From: Chrysoperla carnea
Lineage: Eukaryota > Arthropoda > Insecta > Neuroptera > Chrysopidae
DNA length: 64,000 bases
Direction of reading: 5' to 3'
Assembly: GCF_905475395.1 (NCBI RefSeq)
Contig: NC_058342.1
Span: 6,731,501 to 6,795,500 of the forward strand
Positions 11,416-22,932 of the stretch are shown here, piece after piece. Each line of letters opens with the position of its first letter. Within the stretch, counting starts at the first letter, position 1. A program made the position numbers and the translations under genes. The notes under the pieces are model-generated. The model did not search any database and was not told where the DNA came from. It was given only the letters and a program-made list of their open reading frames with translations.

Positions 11416-12739
11416 GTATAATGAACTCACTAAACCTAGGCAAAAAAAGGAAGGATTCAGTTCATCATTTGAATTAAATTTAACGATCGATTTGAATCAT
11501 CTTTTAAAGATAATGAAATTGAATTGATTTTTGGTAAAAAATTATGCAAAAAGTTTTCATTTTCTTCGTTACGACGAATATCGATTGTATATTCGTCTAT
11601 AAAGTTCAAATAATGAAAATTTCAATTGAATAAATCATTAAATTAATAGCATTAGATAAATAATTTAAATTGGTCTGAATGTAAAATTTCGATTCGAATC
11701 AAAAAAATGTTATTTTTTTATTCGAAAGACCATCGCTAGTAATTTTTGAAAACATTGATTAAACCTTTGTTCAGTATCAGTAATTTTTCTTGATGCGAAC
11801 GATAAAGGTTTCTATACGTACTATTAATTCTTTGTTGTAAAGTGACATTTAGTCCTGTAGGTGCGGAGTTTGTGAGTAAATAAGTTTCAGCATTCGAAAG
11901 TGGATGCATTAATTTTGGCACATTGACTGTTTCCGAGAATAATTAATCTTCCCCAAACAATTTTGAAGTGATTTAGGAGTTTTCGGAATTTAGAAATTTG
12001 AAATTGATTCAAAGATAGAAGGAGACAGAGAAATTCCTTCATAATCGATTTCATAATTCTAAAAATATATTTTTGAAACGCTAAAAATGTATTTCAATGA
12101 GTTTAATTGAATTTTTGCTTCGTTGTCAACCTCGAATACAGCTTTTAAATTTTTTTGATGTGAGTATCAGTTTCACTAAAAATCAGTGTCACATGATATA
12201 AACACAAAATCAAAATTTTTAAAAAATTCTACCATAAGTTTAAAATTTGACTGTGGAAAATTTTTTTTTAATTAGGAAATTTAAAAGTTCCAAAACTGGT
12301 ATTTATAGCAGTTTTTTCGATATTATTTTTAAAGATAGGTATATGGTAATAAGAGTTCTGCAATTTCAATTTTGAAAATACTTTCTTACCATGCAATTTG
12401 CACCATGCAATCGTTTAAATTATTTGAACATGATTGCCTACAAATTTCCAAATCCAAGAGGTTCAAGAAATAATTGAAAAAAAAGATAAGAAAACTGCTA
12501 AAAGCTAAAAACGAAACAAAAATCAAAAGGGGCACTTTTTAAAAGTTTTAATCCGCAATAATGGAGTTCAAACAATAAGCTTTGCTCAGGTAATATTTGT
12601 TTACAAAGCAAAGTTGTATCTATCGAATATACATACACTCGAAAGAAACACAATCGCAATGTCATTGTCGAAACTATTTGCGTAAATCTAAATCATAATT
12701 ATAGTATATTTTGTCTCTTTAGTCTATTTACGCTTTAAT
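11416..12739. other. Unassigned DNA with one weak exon-like frame
   Basis: Mostly AT-rich without recognisable features. The one curiosity is the minus-strand frame 11921-11736, which continues upstream to read ETVNVPKLMHPLSNAETY and ends with a stop after INVFKNY. Its composition is protein-like (PTGLNVTLQQRINSTYRNL). It could be a terminal exon or a decayed coding fragment, but I recognise no family. Confidence 0.35.
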
Positions 12740-13960
12740 TACTAAGGCTTAGACTCTAAGCGATTGGTCACGTTTGGGTGCCGTTTAAGGCGATTCAAAT
12801 AACTGTCATTGAAACGCGCAATTTCTTCACGCTCTTTGGGCTCTTCGAGACTACGGTGAATTCCGCCATTACGTACATATCACGGAGATTCACTAACTGC
12901 TTATGACATTTTTGAATGAAACCGTTGAAGAATTTCGATGTTGTTGTTGGTAGCAGTTTTCCATAGTTGGATCCCATAAGTACACACAAGTTTCATAATT
13001 TTTTTTTACACACAAGCACTTTATTGCCTAATAATAACTTTGATATCTGGCCTAACAATCAGTAAAAAAAATTTAAATTCAATTCTTTTCTCTTTGACCA
13101 GATGTGATTGCTTCAAGATAGCCTTCTATCTAAGTGAATTTCCAAATATTTCACTTCATTTGTCTGTGGAAAACTGACATTGTTCATTTTTACAGCTGGG
13201 TAAGTTTGTCTTCTCGAAGTAAATGTTACTTGAACGGATTTTTGTTCATTTACTTGAATACACCGCTTCTGTAACCAGTTTTGTACTTTTTTTATACTAT
13301 GTTGTAGCCTTTGAGAAGCTAAATAATTGGCTCCACATCTATGGATAATATAGGAGTATCACCTGCAACAGTAGCTGTGCTATTTTTCCATAAACTGGTA
13401 AGTTTGAGATATAAATCAAGTAGGGAGTTGGGCCCAGGAACCCTACGGTACACCAGATTGAATAGAAAACAAGTCAGATAACTCCTCTTCAACCTTGACC
13501 AGAAAAAGTCGTTATTCTAAATATGATTTCTAAAATCAGTGATGTATACTAGAGATCTGTTGCTTTAATATTGATCTGTTGGCGTCAAGAAATGAATCTG
13601 TATAACAACATTTTTTTCTTTAAAGCTGTTGGTAAAGCAACTTGGGGGTCTGGTGTGATCTGCGACTCCTTAAGTATAATCTTTAATTTAAGAGTTTAGC
13701 TAGTATTGGTTATAAACTGATAAGTAAATATAATTTGATTCCCTTGATTGGCTCCTCTTTTTGGAATTAGAATTATTTGTGATATTTTAGAAAGACATGG
13801 AAAATAGCCCACTCTCAAAATCGCTTTAAAAATATTGCGAATTATGATAATCCCACTTTTTGGCTTATTTAAAATTCTAGTTGTTATGAGATCGAAACCT
13901 GGTGATTTTTTCGGGTTTAATGTTTTAAGGTAGTACCTACACGAAAGTGATATTCCAAGA
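12740..13960 (-). pseudogene. Decayed jockey-clade LINE reverse transcriptase
   Basis: Read on the minus strand in shifting frames, the segment gives, in order: an approximate reverse-transcriptase start near 13900 (ILRVGYFPC), IQSGVP-GSWAQLP near 13450 (the SGVPQGS motif with a stop), ASQRLQHSIKKVQNWLQKRC near 13300, EVKYLEIHLDRRLS near 13120, then KLVCTYGIQLWKTATNNNIE near 12980 and ARFNDSYLNRLKRHPN near 12790. This order and the TYGIQLWG motif are those of jockey-type elements. Many stops and frameshifts show it is old and dead. No endonuclease, ORF1 or clear tail is seen. Confidence 0.75.
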
Positions 13961-15864
13961 ATTTCTCAAAACTCAGAATATAAAATATTTAATTCATAAT
14001 ACACTTGCTGTTAAAATTAGAAGATGATTTACCATGCCATACATGAGATATTAGCAATTAAAAGTGACGCAATTTGTACGTGTACATGGGAGAAGTGTAT
14101 AAAAATACACAAATTTACAAATATTATATTTATTTACCAATGAATGACGTCCACCATCTCTATGAAAAACTAATATAATGTAGAATACTATATTTAGAAA
14201 ATATATAAATAAAAATAAAAATTATTTACCATATAGTTTCGATAAAAAACTTAAATAAATAACTCGTTTTAGCGATGATTTTTGTGGAAAAGATATGAAG
14301 ACTAATGTTAAAGGCATATGTCATAGTGTGTGTGTTTATATGTATACTAGAAACAGTAGTGAGGAACTACAGTCTTGTGAAAATAATATATGGTATATGT
14401 ATAATAGTCATAGCACAGTTAATGCACTGAATGATAGTATTAGTCCAAAACTTTTTGACTGGACGGTCGCGGAGGAACTACCTTAATTACCACTCTTATT
14501 TTTTTAAAAGAAAAAGCCTCGATTGATGGGGTAATTGTAAAACAGCGCTCAAGAATTGTTCAATTTTTTGGTCTAGTGAATTGGAAAAAGTTTCTTTCAA
14601 CTCTTAAGCAAAAAAATCAGCCCCTTTTTTATTGCACCTTGCCCACAAATGATCTTTGATCCTAGGGGGTGGAAGATGTTGTTGCGATTGATTGCAACGT
14701 TTTGTAGCTTTCCAAAATGAGTAATATGTCTCTTTTATGGGGCATAGGTTTTCTAGATAGCCTTGAATGTAATTTTTTTCGTTAAATTTTTCTATCACAC
14801 GTTTTAAGTTTTGTGCAGTTCTGCTGAAGGTATTTTTGTCACTTGAAAATTTTGTTTACCGCCAGATTTTTAATCTACGCTTTTCTGAGTTTAGATGCTA
14901 GCGTTTTGTGAGAAGAAACGATTTTTTCATAGTTACAAGATTTTATTCTTAATTGCAAATGAAGCGGGGTTCTTCAACTGTTGGCTTTTAGTTATTTTGA
15001 TTATCTTTTTTGACTGCTTGGGCATCAGAGAAGTTTTCCCGGGTGAAATTCGGTGTAGTTGCCCGGGAAATTGTGATGGGTGTGTTAATCTGGCATTTTC
15101 TTAACGCAGGCTATCTGTTTTTTACAATTTTTTGTTGACCTGACAACCTGTATAACAACATTTTTTTCTGTTTTTCTGACCTGACAACCTTTGAAGTAGC
15201 CGGGTGGTAATCATCACCGCATTAACAAAGTTAACCGGTTTATTTGAGGTTTTCTTGGGACATTCGCTGGTGGGACGGTTACCAGAAAACTTTAGACATC
15301 CTTCCATAGCGGTTTTAGTTGTGGCCAAATCGCTGGTTCCTCCGACATTGGGTGTATTTAGTTCGGTCTCGTTTTGGGATTTTTTTTAGGTCGACAAAAA
15401 ATATTTTCAGTGGTTCTTTCGTTTGGCTATGTTTCAACAACGTACCCAAGTGCCTAAAAATTACCAATAATGGTTTCGGCTACTGTGGTCATGTGAACAT
15501 TTCTTTCCGGAATACGAAAAGGTCATAAAACTCAAAATCTTCTATTCATGGGCATTTTTTTAATCGGAAAAACGCTGCCATCTCGGCCATAGGAGCTAAA
15601 AAAACTATTTTTTCCCTCCTGCCAAGTTAAATTTTTTCTTAAATGATTCTAATATGCTTTCTAACAGTATTTAAATCTGTATATAAATGTAACGGTGAGA
15701 GGTATTTAGGTATTTTGCATCAATTTTGAAATAATGAACAGTTCTCGTAACATCGCGGTTTACAAGTTTTTCCATATCTGTTTATGCAGTTCTCTAAATC
15801 TGTTGATACATTTTGGATAAAAATTTACTTTAAAATTAAAATAAAAAAATTAATGCATCTTCAA
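13961..15864. other. Unassigned DNA, partly less AT-rich
   Basis: The stretch 14850-15540 is richer in G and C and has several overlapping short open frames on both strands, none with recognisable domains. The phrase ACCTGTATAACAACATTTTTTTC near 15145 also occurs near 13598, which points to an old dispersed repeat. I see no RNA gene. Confidence 0.4.
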
Positions 15865-16945
15865 ATTTTCCACATTTGTTTATTAGGTTGTAAAAAAAGG
15901 CGACCTCTCAGAGGTGTACCTAATCCCCTTTTTTGGGGTGTAGTTGGGGGTATTAATAAGTGCTTCACAAATTACAAAAAACTGCCAATTTTAAAATGAA
16001 ATTTTGTTGCTCATGTATACCATCTTGTAAACAGTTAGACATCAAAAGTTTAAATGTAAAAGTTATTCCTTCGTAAATATCATTGTTTACCCGTGAGGGT
16101 GCAACTTAAGAAAAAACTTTGGTGTCCATTTTCTCCAAAACTATAAAATAGAAGTGTGTTGTGTTGATTTTTTCTAGTAGTTTTGTGAAACATTCTAGAA
16201 AAACAAAAAAATTCCATAAATACTTGCGAAAATTTTTGAGAGTATTTTCTAGAAATTTTTGCTCATTCGATCAAATGAAAATAAACCATCTTGTAAACCG
16301 TTAGAGATAGAACAAAAGTTTAAATATAAAAGTTATTTCTTATACAAAACTTTTGTTTCAAACATTTTTTTCCTAAACATCCCTTTTTATACGTGAGGGC
16401 GTCTTCAAAATACTTTCAAAAATTTCTTTTTGTTTTTTCTAGAAAACCACTAGTTGAAATTAACCTGAAAAAGATCAACACACTTTTTTTTAATAGTTGT
16501 GGAGAAAATGGACATCAAAGTTTTTTCCTAAGCTGCTCCCTCGCGGGTAAACAGTGATATTTACGAAATAATGATTCAAATAAAAGTTGTTAATTTTTTA
16601 TAAAGAATAATTTTTACATTACAACTTTTGCTCTATCTCAAACGTTTTACAAGATTGGAAGTTTTTCATTTGATTGAGTGAGCAAAAAAATTCCATTTTG
16701 AAAGGCGTATATCTCTGTCAAGTTTGAAGCTAAAAAGTCGAAAAAAAAAACGAAAATGTGCACAAATACTTCGGCTAAAACTTTTAATTGAATTTTTTTT
16801 ATTTGATATATAGTTCTTCTGTAATTTCTAAAAAAACTGATTAAAATCCCAACTACCCCGCAAAAAAGGTATTTAGGTACGCCCCTGAGATGTCGACTAT
16901 TTTTTACGAAATGCTTACACCCTAATAAACAACTGTGGAAAATTT
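15865..16945. repeat. Foldback element of about 1.1 kb
   Basis: The left end (TTTATTAGGTTGTAAAAA, then TCTCAGAGGTGTACCTAA and GGGGTGTAGTTGGG) is repeated inverted at the right end (CCCAACTACCCC, TTAGGTACGCCCCTGAGA, TTACACCCTAATAAA). Inner landmarks also pair: TTGGTGTCCATTTTCTCCA near 16120 against GGAGAAAATGGACATCAAAG near 16501, and GTTTACCCGTGAGGG near 16084 against CCCTCGCGGGTAAAC near 16538. An inner module (CGGGTAAACAGTGATATTTACGAAA) resembles one inside the larger foldback elements near 28072 and 60058. No open frame of significance. Confidence 0.75.
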
Positions 16946-17761
16946 GATATATTAATTTTTTTCTTCTAGATATTTAGTTCAATTGTACTATTATTAGTAT
17001 TTAATTAAGATATAACTGTAGTTTGATTAAATATTATTAATAAAATATAATGGCTGGGATTTTGGGAAATATTTTTAATAAAATAAATAATGGATGCAGC
17101 AAGCTGTGCATAAACATAAAGCCCATTATAAATGTTTAGCTGTAGAGTGTAGAGGAAAAAGAAATAAATAAGCCAAATTGGGAAAAGATATTGGATATGG
17201 CGGTTGAGATTTAGTTGTGCATTGTAAAATTATTTTCTAATAAAAAACAAACCGAATTTTCCAGTATTTTATATTTTTTAAATTGAATAAAACTACAATA
17301 ACATTTTTCATTAACTCGCGTGTATAATAATAAGATTAACATTTGTCTTCGGCATTAACAAAAACACAATGTATATATAATTTCGAGATTCAATTTGTGG
17401 AAATCCATTTTATAGAAATAAAATGAGCTATTATTTATCATATTTTATTATTTATTAAATTAGCTAAATGTCTACTTCAATCAAATATACATATGTGAGC
17501 TGAGTACCTGAGTACACTGTTTCTTTCACTGGAAACTATAATTTTAAGACGTAAACTTGTAGTTGCTACAACCAATGATAGTCTAGTTTAGGTATATTAA
17601 GTCTGTGAAATCTGACATGACGTTTTTATGCCTCGAAACTAGTTGTCATCACTGTAATGTCAATAATTTTATAAAAATTAAAAAGTATAATTTGCGTACA
17701 AATAGTATCAATAATAATATTATTAATGGATAAATTTTTATTTATTGACATAAATACTAAC
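16946..17761. other. AT-rich DNA upstream of the zinc-finger gene
   Basis: No coding sequence or repeat ends are recognised. It should contain the promoter of the gene starting at 17762, but I can identify no specific element. Confidence 0.4.
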
Positions 17762-17810
17762 ATGTCAAATGTTGACGGAGACATAAAAATTGAAAAATAT
17801 CAAAACCGAG
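17762..17810 (+). CDS. First coding exon of a C2H2 zinc-finger gene
   Basis: ATG at 17762 opens MSNVDGDIKIEKYQNR and reaches a donor (CCGAG then GTAACA) after one base of codon 17. The proposed acceptor at 18451-18452 (CTGTCCAG) supplies the other two bases, so the frame runs straight into the zinc-finger exon. The DIKIE motif is common at the N-terminus of insect zinc-finger regulators. An alternative is that one extra A in GAAAAATATC shifts the frame: the +1 frame reads IKTEVTIQDEHSNENLPIKK, which is equally protein-like and stays open to 17990. I prefer splicing because the phases agree exactly. Confidence 0.45.
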
Positions 17811-18636
17811 GTAACAATTCAAGATGAACATAGTAATGAAAATCTACCAATTAAGAAGAAAATGTTAAACATGAACAAATGCATTCAGAGTATATTGTTA
17901 TATTACTCTTTTGGTATGGTCCAGGGAAGATGCTGCCACCACCTGATTGTTTATTGTGAAGGATTAATCAGGAAAATCCTTGTAGGATAATAACCAACAC
18001 TTTTGATTTCTCTTAAAACGAATATTTAATTTCACTAATAATACTGTTGTATTTGATTATAAATATTTTGTTGATTTCAATTTAGCTTGATCATCAAGGT
18101 TAAATATTTACTGCATTCTTTTACGATGTTACTTCAAGTTGTATAATCACTGCATAGATGTTGTTTAAGTTTGTATAATCACTGTATGATTCTAATCAAT
18201 TTCCAATGTCTTAAATACAAAATTTGTAGGTCAAAATATTAAATATTTTGACGTAAAAATTAAAATATTAAATGTTAATTTTGCTGACAAGTAAATATAA
18301 TTAGAACCATTCTGCTAATATAAATTAGACCTCAATTCAATTATTACGATATTACAATATTTAAAATTAGGTTGTTAATAAAATGATTACTTAATAATGA
18401 TATGAATGATTTAGTGTGATAGAACCACGTTTTTAAGGATAACGCTGTCCAGGGCCTAACAATATAATTAAAGATGAAATATTTGAAGAATCTTACTCAT
18501 GTGAACAAGATACCAATATAAATTTACATCTAATCGACGCCGAAAATATTCAATGTGAATCATTTCACTCAGCAACATTCGAAGAAGAACAAATTCATTC
18601 ATATTCGTGTAATTTATGTGCGAAAACATTCACAAA

Positions 18637-18723
18637 CAAAGATATTGTAATAGTATAGATGGAACCAAACATATTGTAATAGTATAGATGGAACCAAAGA
18701 TATTGTAATAGTATAGATGGCAC
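18637..18723 (+). repeat. Three tandem copies of the 29-bp P-like left terminus
   Basis: Units at 18637-18665, 18666-18694 and 18695-18723 are nearly identical; the first and third begin CAAAGATATTG and the second CAAACATATTG. Single copies of the family at 37362-38626 and 46149-55027 have one unit only, so the terminal repeat was amplified here. Confidence 0.8.
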
Positions 18724-18868
18724 ATAGGCAACGAGTATACGTTTCCGTGTAGCCGACCAAAGACGATGAATATTGCCACTGTATTCAATTTCAATCGACC
18801 ACTGACCAGTGAACATCTCAAGTAAATTTACATATTTCGTGTTTAAAATTGTAATTTTTTGTTATAAA

Positions 18869-19670
18869 ATGGTTTCGTGCAGTGTGAAATCTTGTAATAT
18901 TTAGGGTGTAAACTCGAAAAATAAGTAATTTACAAAAAGTAAGTACAAAAATATTTTTACCATTTTTTTATCCGCCATATTCGTTAATATATAATATACT
19001 GTCATTATTTGTCAGTTTACCAGGTACGGATTATCGAACTTTTTTTAAAATTTTGTTTTATTATTTTCATGTTTATTTCTTAAAATTTTTATAACTGACA
19101 ACTTTGATATAAGATTTATTATAAGAAAATAAAAGAATATTTTACGGGATAGAGAATCAAGTTATTTTTTTGGCTTTTTGGTTGTTTTGGAAAATGTTAA
19201 AGTTTTTCATTTCATAATAATATATTTATATTTGTCGAAACTATGTCATGAAAAATCTGTTTAACTTGTATGTTAAATATAAAATACACAAATCCTTCCA
19301 AAAAATTATTAATATATTAATACGAATTCACAATAAATTTAAAAAATGTTAACTAGAGACAGTTTAATCGTTATCGTTTTCATATAGCATAAGTAATATG
19401 ATAATTGTAAATTTTATCATGGGCATAACAATTTAAATAATGTGATAGTATCTAATAAATACATTTTTTTTTTGTAGATTTCCACGTGATCTTCGGAAAA
19501 AAAGGGTGTGGGTTGCAAAAACTATGAACGCCGATAGTTGGATACCAACAAAAAGTAGTGTGATTTGTTCACTACACTTTGAAGAAAAATATTTTTACTT
19601 ATCTACAAAATGTTGCCGTTTGCTCAACGCTCATGCATTAAATAAAATAATTATTTTTCAAGAAAAATAA
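18869..19670 (+). pseudogene. THAP-domain gene, unit A (stop in exon 1)
   Basis: Exon 1 starts MVSCSVKSCN at 18869 but meets TAG after the next codon. Exon 2 (19478-19670), after an acceptor TTTTTTGTAG, is intact: FPRDLRKKRVWVAKTMNADS, then SVICSLHFEEKYF and NAHALNKIIIFQEK. It keeps the C-x2-H pair and the HF dipeptide typical of THAP domains. Exon 1 also lacks the codons for IDGVIC found in unit B. The premature stop breaks the zinc-binding C2CH unit. Confidence 0.75.
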
Positions 19671-20122
19671 AAATATTTAAAAAAATGTATAAATTTTATT
19701 ATTTTTTAAAAGATATCCCTTAAATTCTTCAATTATTCCTTAACAGTTCACTCACAAAATTTATATTTTTAATTGAACTAAATAATTTAATCTAAAATTA
19801 CTCTGAGTACTTCGCTGTACAAAATAATACGTCATGCTTTCCTTACCATAGATTCTTACTTCGTTTTCTACCGCACCAAAGCGCATAAGACGGCTTCATT
19901 GGTTTCTTAACATTTTAATACTGTATAGCATCTGTATAGTTCATCTCTACTATTATTTTATCTATGGATGGAACATAGGCAACAAGTATATGTTTCCGTG
20001 AAGACGACAAAAGATGATGAATAGTGTCACTGAATATTAGTATACAATCGACCACTGACCAGTGAACATCTCAAGTGAATTTACATATTTCGTGTTTCAA
20101 ATTGTAATTTTTTTGTTATAAA

Positions 20123-20885
20123 ATGGTTTCGTGCAGTGTGAAATCTTGTAATAATAAGGGTGTAAACTCGAAAAATAAAATTGATGGTGTAATTTGCCAT
20201 AAGTAAGTACAAAAATATTTTTACCATTTTTTGATCCGCCATATTTGTTAATATATAAAACACTGTCATTATGTGTCAATTTACCAGGTACGGATTATCG
20301 AACTTTTTTTAAAATTATGTTTTATTATTTTCATGTTTATATCTTAAAATTTTTATTACTGATGACTTTGAAATAAGATTTATTATAAGAAAATTAAGTT
20401 ATTTTTTACGGGATAGAGAATCAAAGTAATTTTTTGGCTTTTGGGTTGTTTTGTAAAATGTAAAAGTTTTTCATTTCATAATAATATTTGTCGGAATTAT
20501 GTCATGAAAAATCTGTTAAACTTGTATGTTAAATATAAAATGCAAAAATCCTTCCAAAAAATAATTAATATATTCACACGAATTCACAGTAAATTTAAAA
20601 AATGTTCACTAGAGACAGTTTAATCGTTATATAATGGGCATAACATTTTAAATAATGTGATAGTATCTAATAAATAATATATTTTTTTGTAGATTTCCAC
20701 GTGATCTTCGGGTAAAACGTGTATGGGTTGCAAAAACTATGAACGCCGATAGTTGGATACCAACAAAAAATAGTGTGATTTGTTCACTACACTTGGAAGA
20801 AACATATTTATATTTATCTACAAAAGGTCGTCGCTTGCTCAACGCTCATTCATTAAATAAAATAATTATTTTTCAAGGAAAATAA
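20123..20885 (+). CDS. Intact two-exon THAP-domain protein, unit B (about 90 residues)
   Basis: Exon 1 (20123-20202) reads MVSCSVKSCNNKGVNSKNK, then IDGVICH, and ends two bases into a codon at a strong donor (GTAAGT). Exon 2 (20693-20885) follows the acceptor TTTTTTTGTAG, completes that lysine codon and continues FPRDLRVKRVWVAKTMNADS, WIPTKNSVICSLHLEE and RRLLNAHSLNKII to TAA 20883-20885. The product is one THAP zinc finger and nothing else: C4-x4-C9, then C-x2-H, with the conserved FP, W, P and the C-terminal L-x3-A box position. THAP domains are the site-specific DNA-binding part of P-element transposases. A DNA-binding domain with no catalytic core could compete for element ends as a repressor, but that is inference. 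It lies inside the P-like element in the same orientation. HL replaces the more usual HF of unit A. Confidence 0.7.
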
Positions 20886-21265
20886 AAATATATAAAAAAA
20901 TTGTATAAATTTTATTATTTTTTAAAAGATATCCCTTAAATTCTTCAATTATTCCTTAACAGTTCACTCACAAAATTTATATTTTTAATTGTACTAAATA
21001 ATTTAATCTAAAATTACTATGAGTACTTTCCTGTAAAAAATAATACGTCATGCTTTCCCTACCATACGTTCGTTCTTACTTCGTTTCCTACCCACCATAC
21101 CACATAAAACGGCTGCATTGGTTTCTTAACATTTTAATACTATATAGTCCATCTCTACTATTATTTTATCTATGTTCACAAAACACCCGAATTTTACTAA
21201 GCATCAAAGGATTCACGCTGGAGATAGATTTTCATATTCATATTCATGATTTTCATATTCATGGA

Positions 21266-21694
21266 TGGTGAATGATTATTTAAATAAATTGTATATTTAA
21301 TTAAATATTTAAAATAATTTTTATTCTAATTTCCACTACATATAATAAATATAAATAGCATAAATAAATAAGATGAAATACCAAATATAAATATTCGATT
21401 GTAAAGATATTGTTAGATGATTTTTTGTAATGTGTGCTTATTGTAGAATTCGTTGTTAATGCTTCTTTTTGTTTCTTCTTCTTTCAAATGTCTTCATTCT
21501 TGGCGGTCAGCTTTCGTCTTTTTTTGCGAAGCTGAGTAAACTTGACCCGATTACTCTACAACCAATAAGATTCGCTGTTTTGTTATATGCCTGCATTGTG
21601 GCGCCAATAAATGTTTTAATTGTGTACTAAATATCAGGGTTGTCTAATCACACAAAATTGAATATTAAAATCAGGGTTCACCAAGGGCACCACA
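21266..21694 (-). repeat. 3' LTR of the Gypsy element
   Basis: A 429-bp copy sharing nearly its whole length with 34838-35238, for example GATGGTGAATGATTATTTAA and CAGGGTTGTCTAATCACACA. The two differ at many scattered sites and small gaps (about 28 bp in length), so the insertion is not recent. Confidence 0.85.
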
Positions 21695-21706
21695 GTACTC
21701 CCCTTC

Positions 21707-22716
21707 TGTTGTGTGCTACTAGATGACGTTGTGAGTTTAATATGAATTACACTAACGTTGTGAAATCCCCCTTTTGGTGTGGATCAATATTACATTAATC
21801 GATAATAGGTTTGTTTCACGGCTAAGTGAAATGCTTTATGTGCGTGCTAAATACGATGGTAAATCGATTAACGGAATTATTGATCGCCTGTATAGATGTC
21901 GCCCTTAGTAAAGATCTTCACGTTGCTGTAATTGATTTTCAGGATAAAACTTATTAATGATTGATATTTATTTGTGGAAATTTGGTCGGTTTATCCTTGG
22001 CCCATTTCTCAGTGACACAACATAAATCCAAACTTAACTCTTATAAAATAGAATTTTGAACTTCATCAAACATATAAATTTTACTTCTTCAAGTTGGTAC
22101 AATGACTTTATCCAAATTCACTCAGTAAACAAAGTGTTGAATATGGCGTACGAAAGTTCGTAGCTGTCATTAATTTTATTTCAAACTTCAACAAATTATA
22201 GCGAGGTAAGAAAAGTTCTTGATTAATTTAGAAAACTGGTAGAATATTGTTGAAATTACCTTTGATCTCCATTGTAGGGGATATTTATCTTTCAGGATAA
22301 CCGCCTAATGGATAATAATTCCAATTTATTCCACTGTTGATCCACTGTAAAGCGGCTCAACACACGTGTTCCAAATTTTCAATAAACTAACATTTTGCTC
22401 TAAAATTATTTCCTTTATTGATCTTACATTTTACAAATAGTTAAATTACATTCGTTTCTTTGAATTTAGAATACAATTTACGCGACCAATTAATCACGAA
22501 TCAAATATAAATTTACTGTTTCGTCGACATGTTTAATTTTAAAACCAATTATTTTTAGATGAACGTATGATCGATTAGATGTTGAATCGACGGAGTACGA
22601 TAATTAAAGAGGAAGATTTCATTCGCCTTCGCATCCATAACAGCTCGGGTATGTTTTGTGCGGTTGCGCAGATAAAATTTTAAATTTTTACAATAATAAT
22701 GTTTTGTAACATAACA
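21707..22716 (-). repeat. 3' LTR of the non-autonomous LTR element
   Basis: A 1010-bp repeat, practically identical to 24713-25722, with TG...CA ends. On the minus strand it lies next to the purine tract at 22717-22740. Confidence 0.9.
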
Positions 22717-22896
22717 TATTTCCACCCTTCTTCCAGAAGATTGGGGTGTTACACTCTTGCATGTACGAGGAGTTGCTGACCACTACACCACCGAGGAAAC
22801 AATCTGTGTGGGATTGTTATGGGGTCCAGACAACTGGCCCCTCGGGGGGGGGGGGAATCAGAAGGATAGGAGGTCACTGTTCGGGAGGTGTACGTA

Positions 22897-22932
<36 letters not shown>

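Larger units (their letters stand above)
18637..21174 (+). mobile_element. P-like THAP element, tandem double copy (units A and B)
   Basis: The left end is CAAAGATATTGTAATAG and the right end is the inverted CATAGATAAAATAATAG. The flanks TTCACAAA (18629-18636, 21175-21182) are a perfect 8-bp target duplication. Two units lie head to tail: A from 18637 to 19966 and B from 19967. Unit A keeps its full right end (ATTTTATCTATG). Unit B starts at GATGGAACATAGG and lacks the outer 20 or so bases of the left repeat. Each carries a two-exon THAP gene. The THAP domain and the 8-bp duplication both point to the P superfamily. No transposase catalytic region is present, so it depends on an enzyme made elsewhere. 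Confidence 0.85.
18453..21249 (+). pseudogene. C2H2 zinc-finger exon split by a P-like transposon
   Basis: The left part (18453-18636) reads an acidic leader, including KDEIFEESYSCEQD and SATFEEEQIHSYS, then CNLCAKTFT, the two-cysteine half of a C2H2 finger. After the transposon (18637-21174) and one copy of the TTCACAAA duplication, the same frame resumes with KHPNFTKHQRIHAGD, the two-histidine half. With the insert ignored, spacing is C-x2-C-x12-H-x3-H, a canonical DNA-binding finger. A stop follows at 21247-21249, after repeated TATTCA units and just before the Gypsy LTR, so further fingers appear to be lost. With the insert present the frame hits a stop within a few codons. The gene would be a nuclear DNA-binding regulator and is very likely null on this haplotype. 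Confidence 0.75.

Noticed and set aside
7001-17000. CRISPR-like regular repeats or a bacterial insert
   Set aside because: No evenly spaced short repeats with unique spacers exist; repeats here are inverted arms or transposon ends, and gene structure is eukaryotic.
20081-20279. Minus-strand frames over the THAP element (also 54705-54902)
   Set aside because: They lie across the THAP exon on the opposite strand and are shadows; the plus-strand frame has the zinc-binding residues and splice sites.
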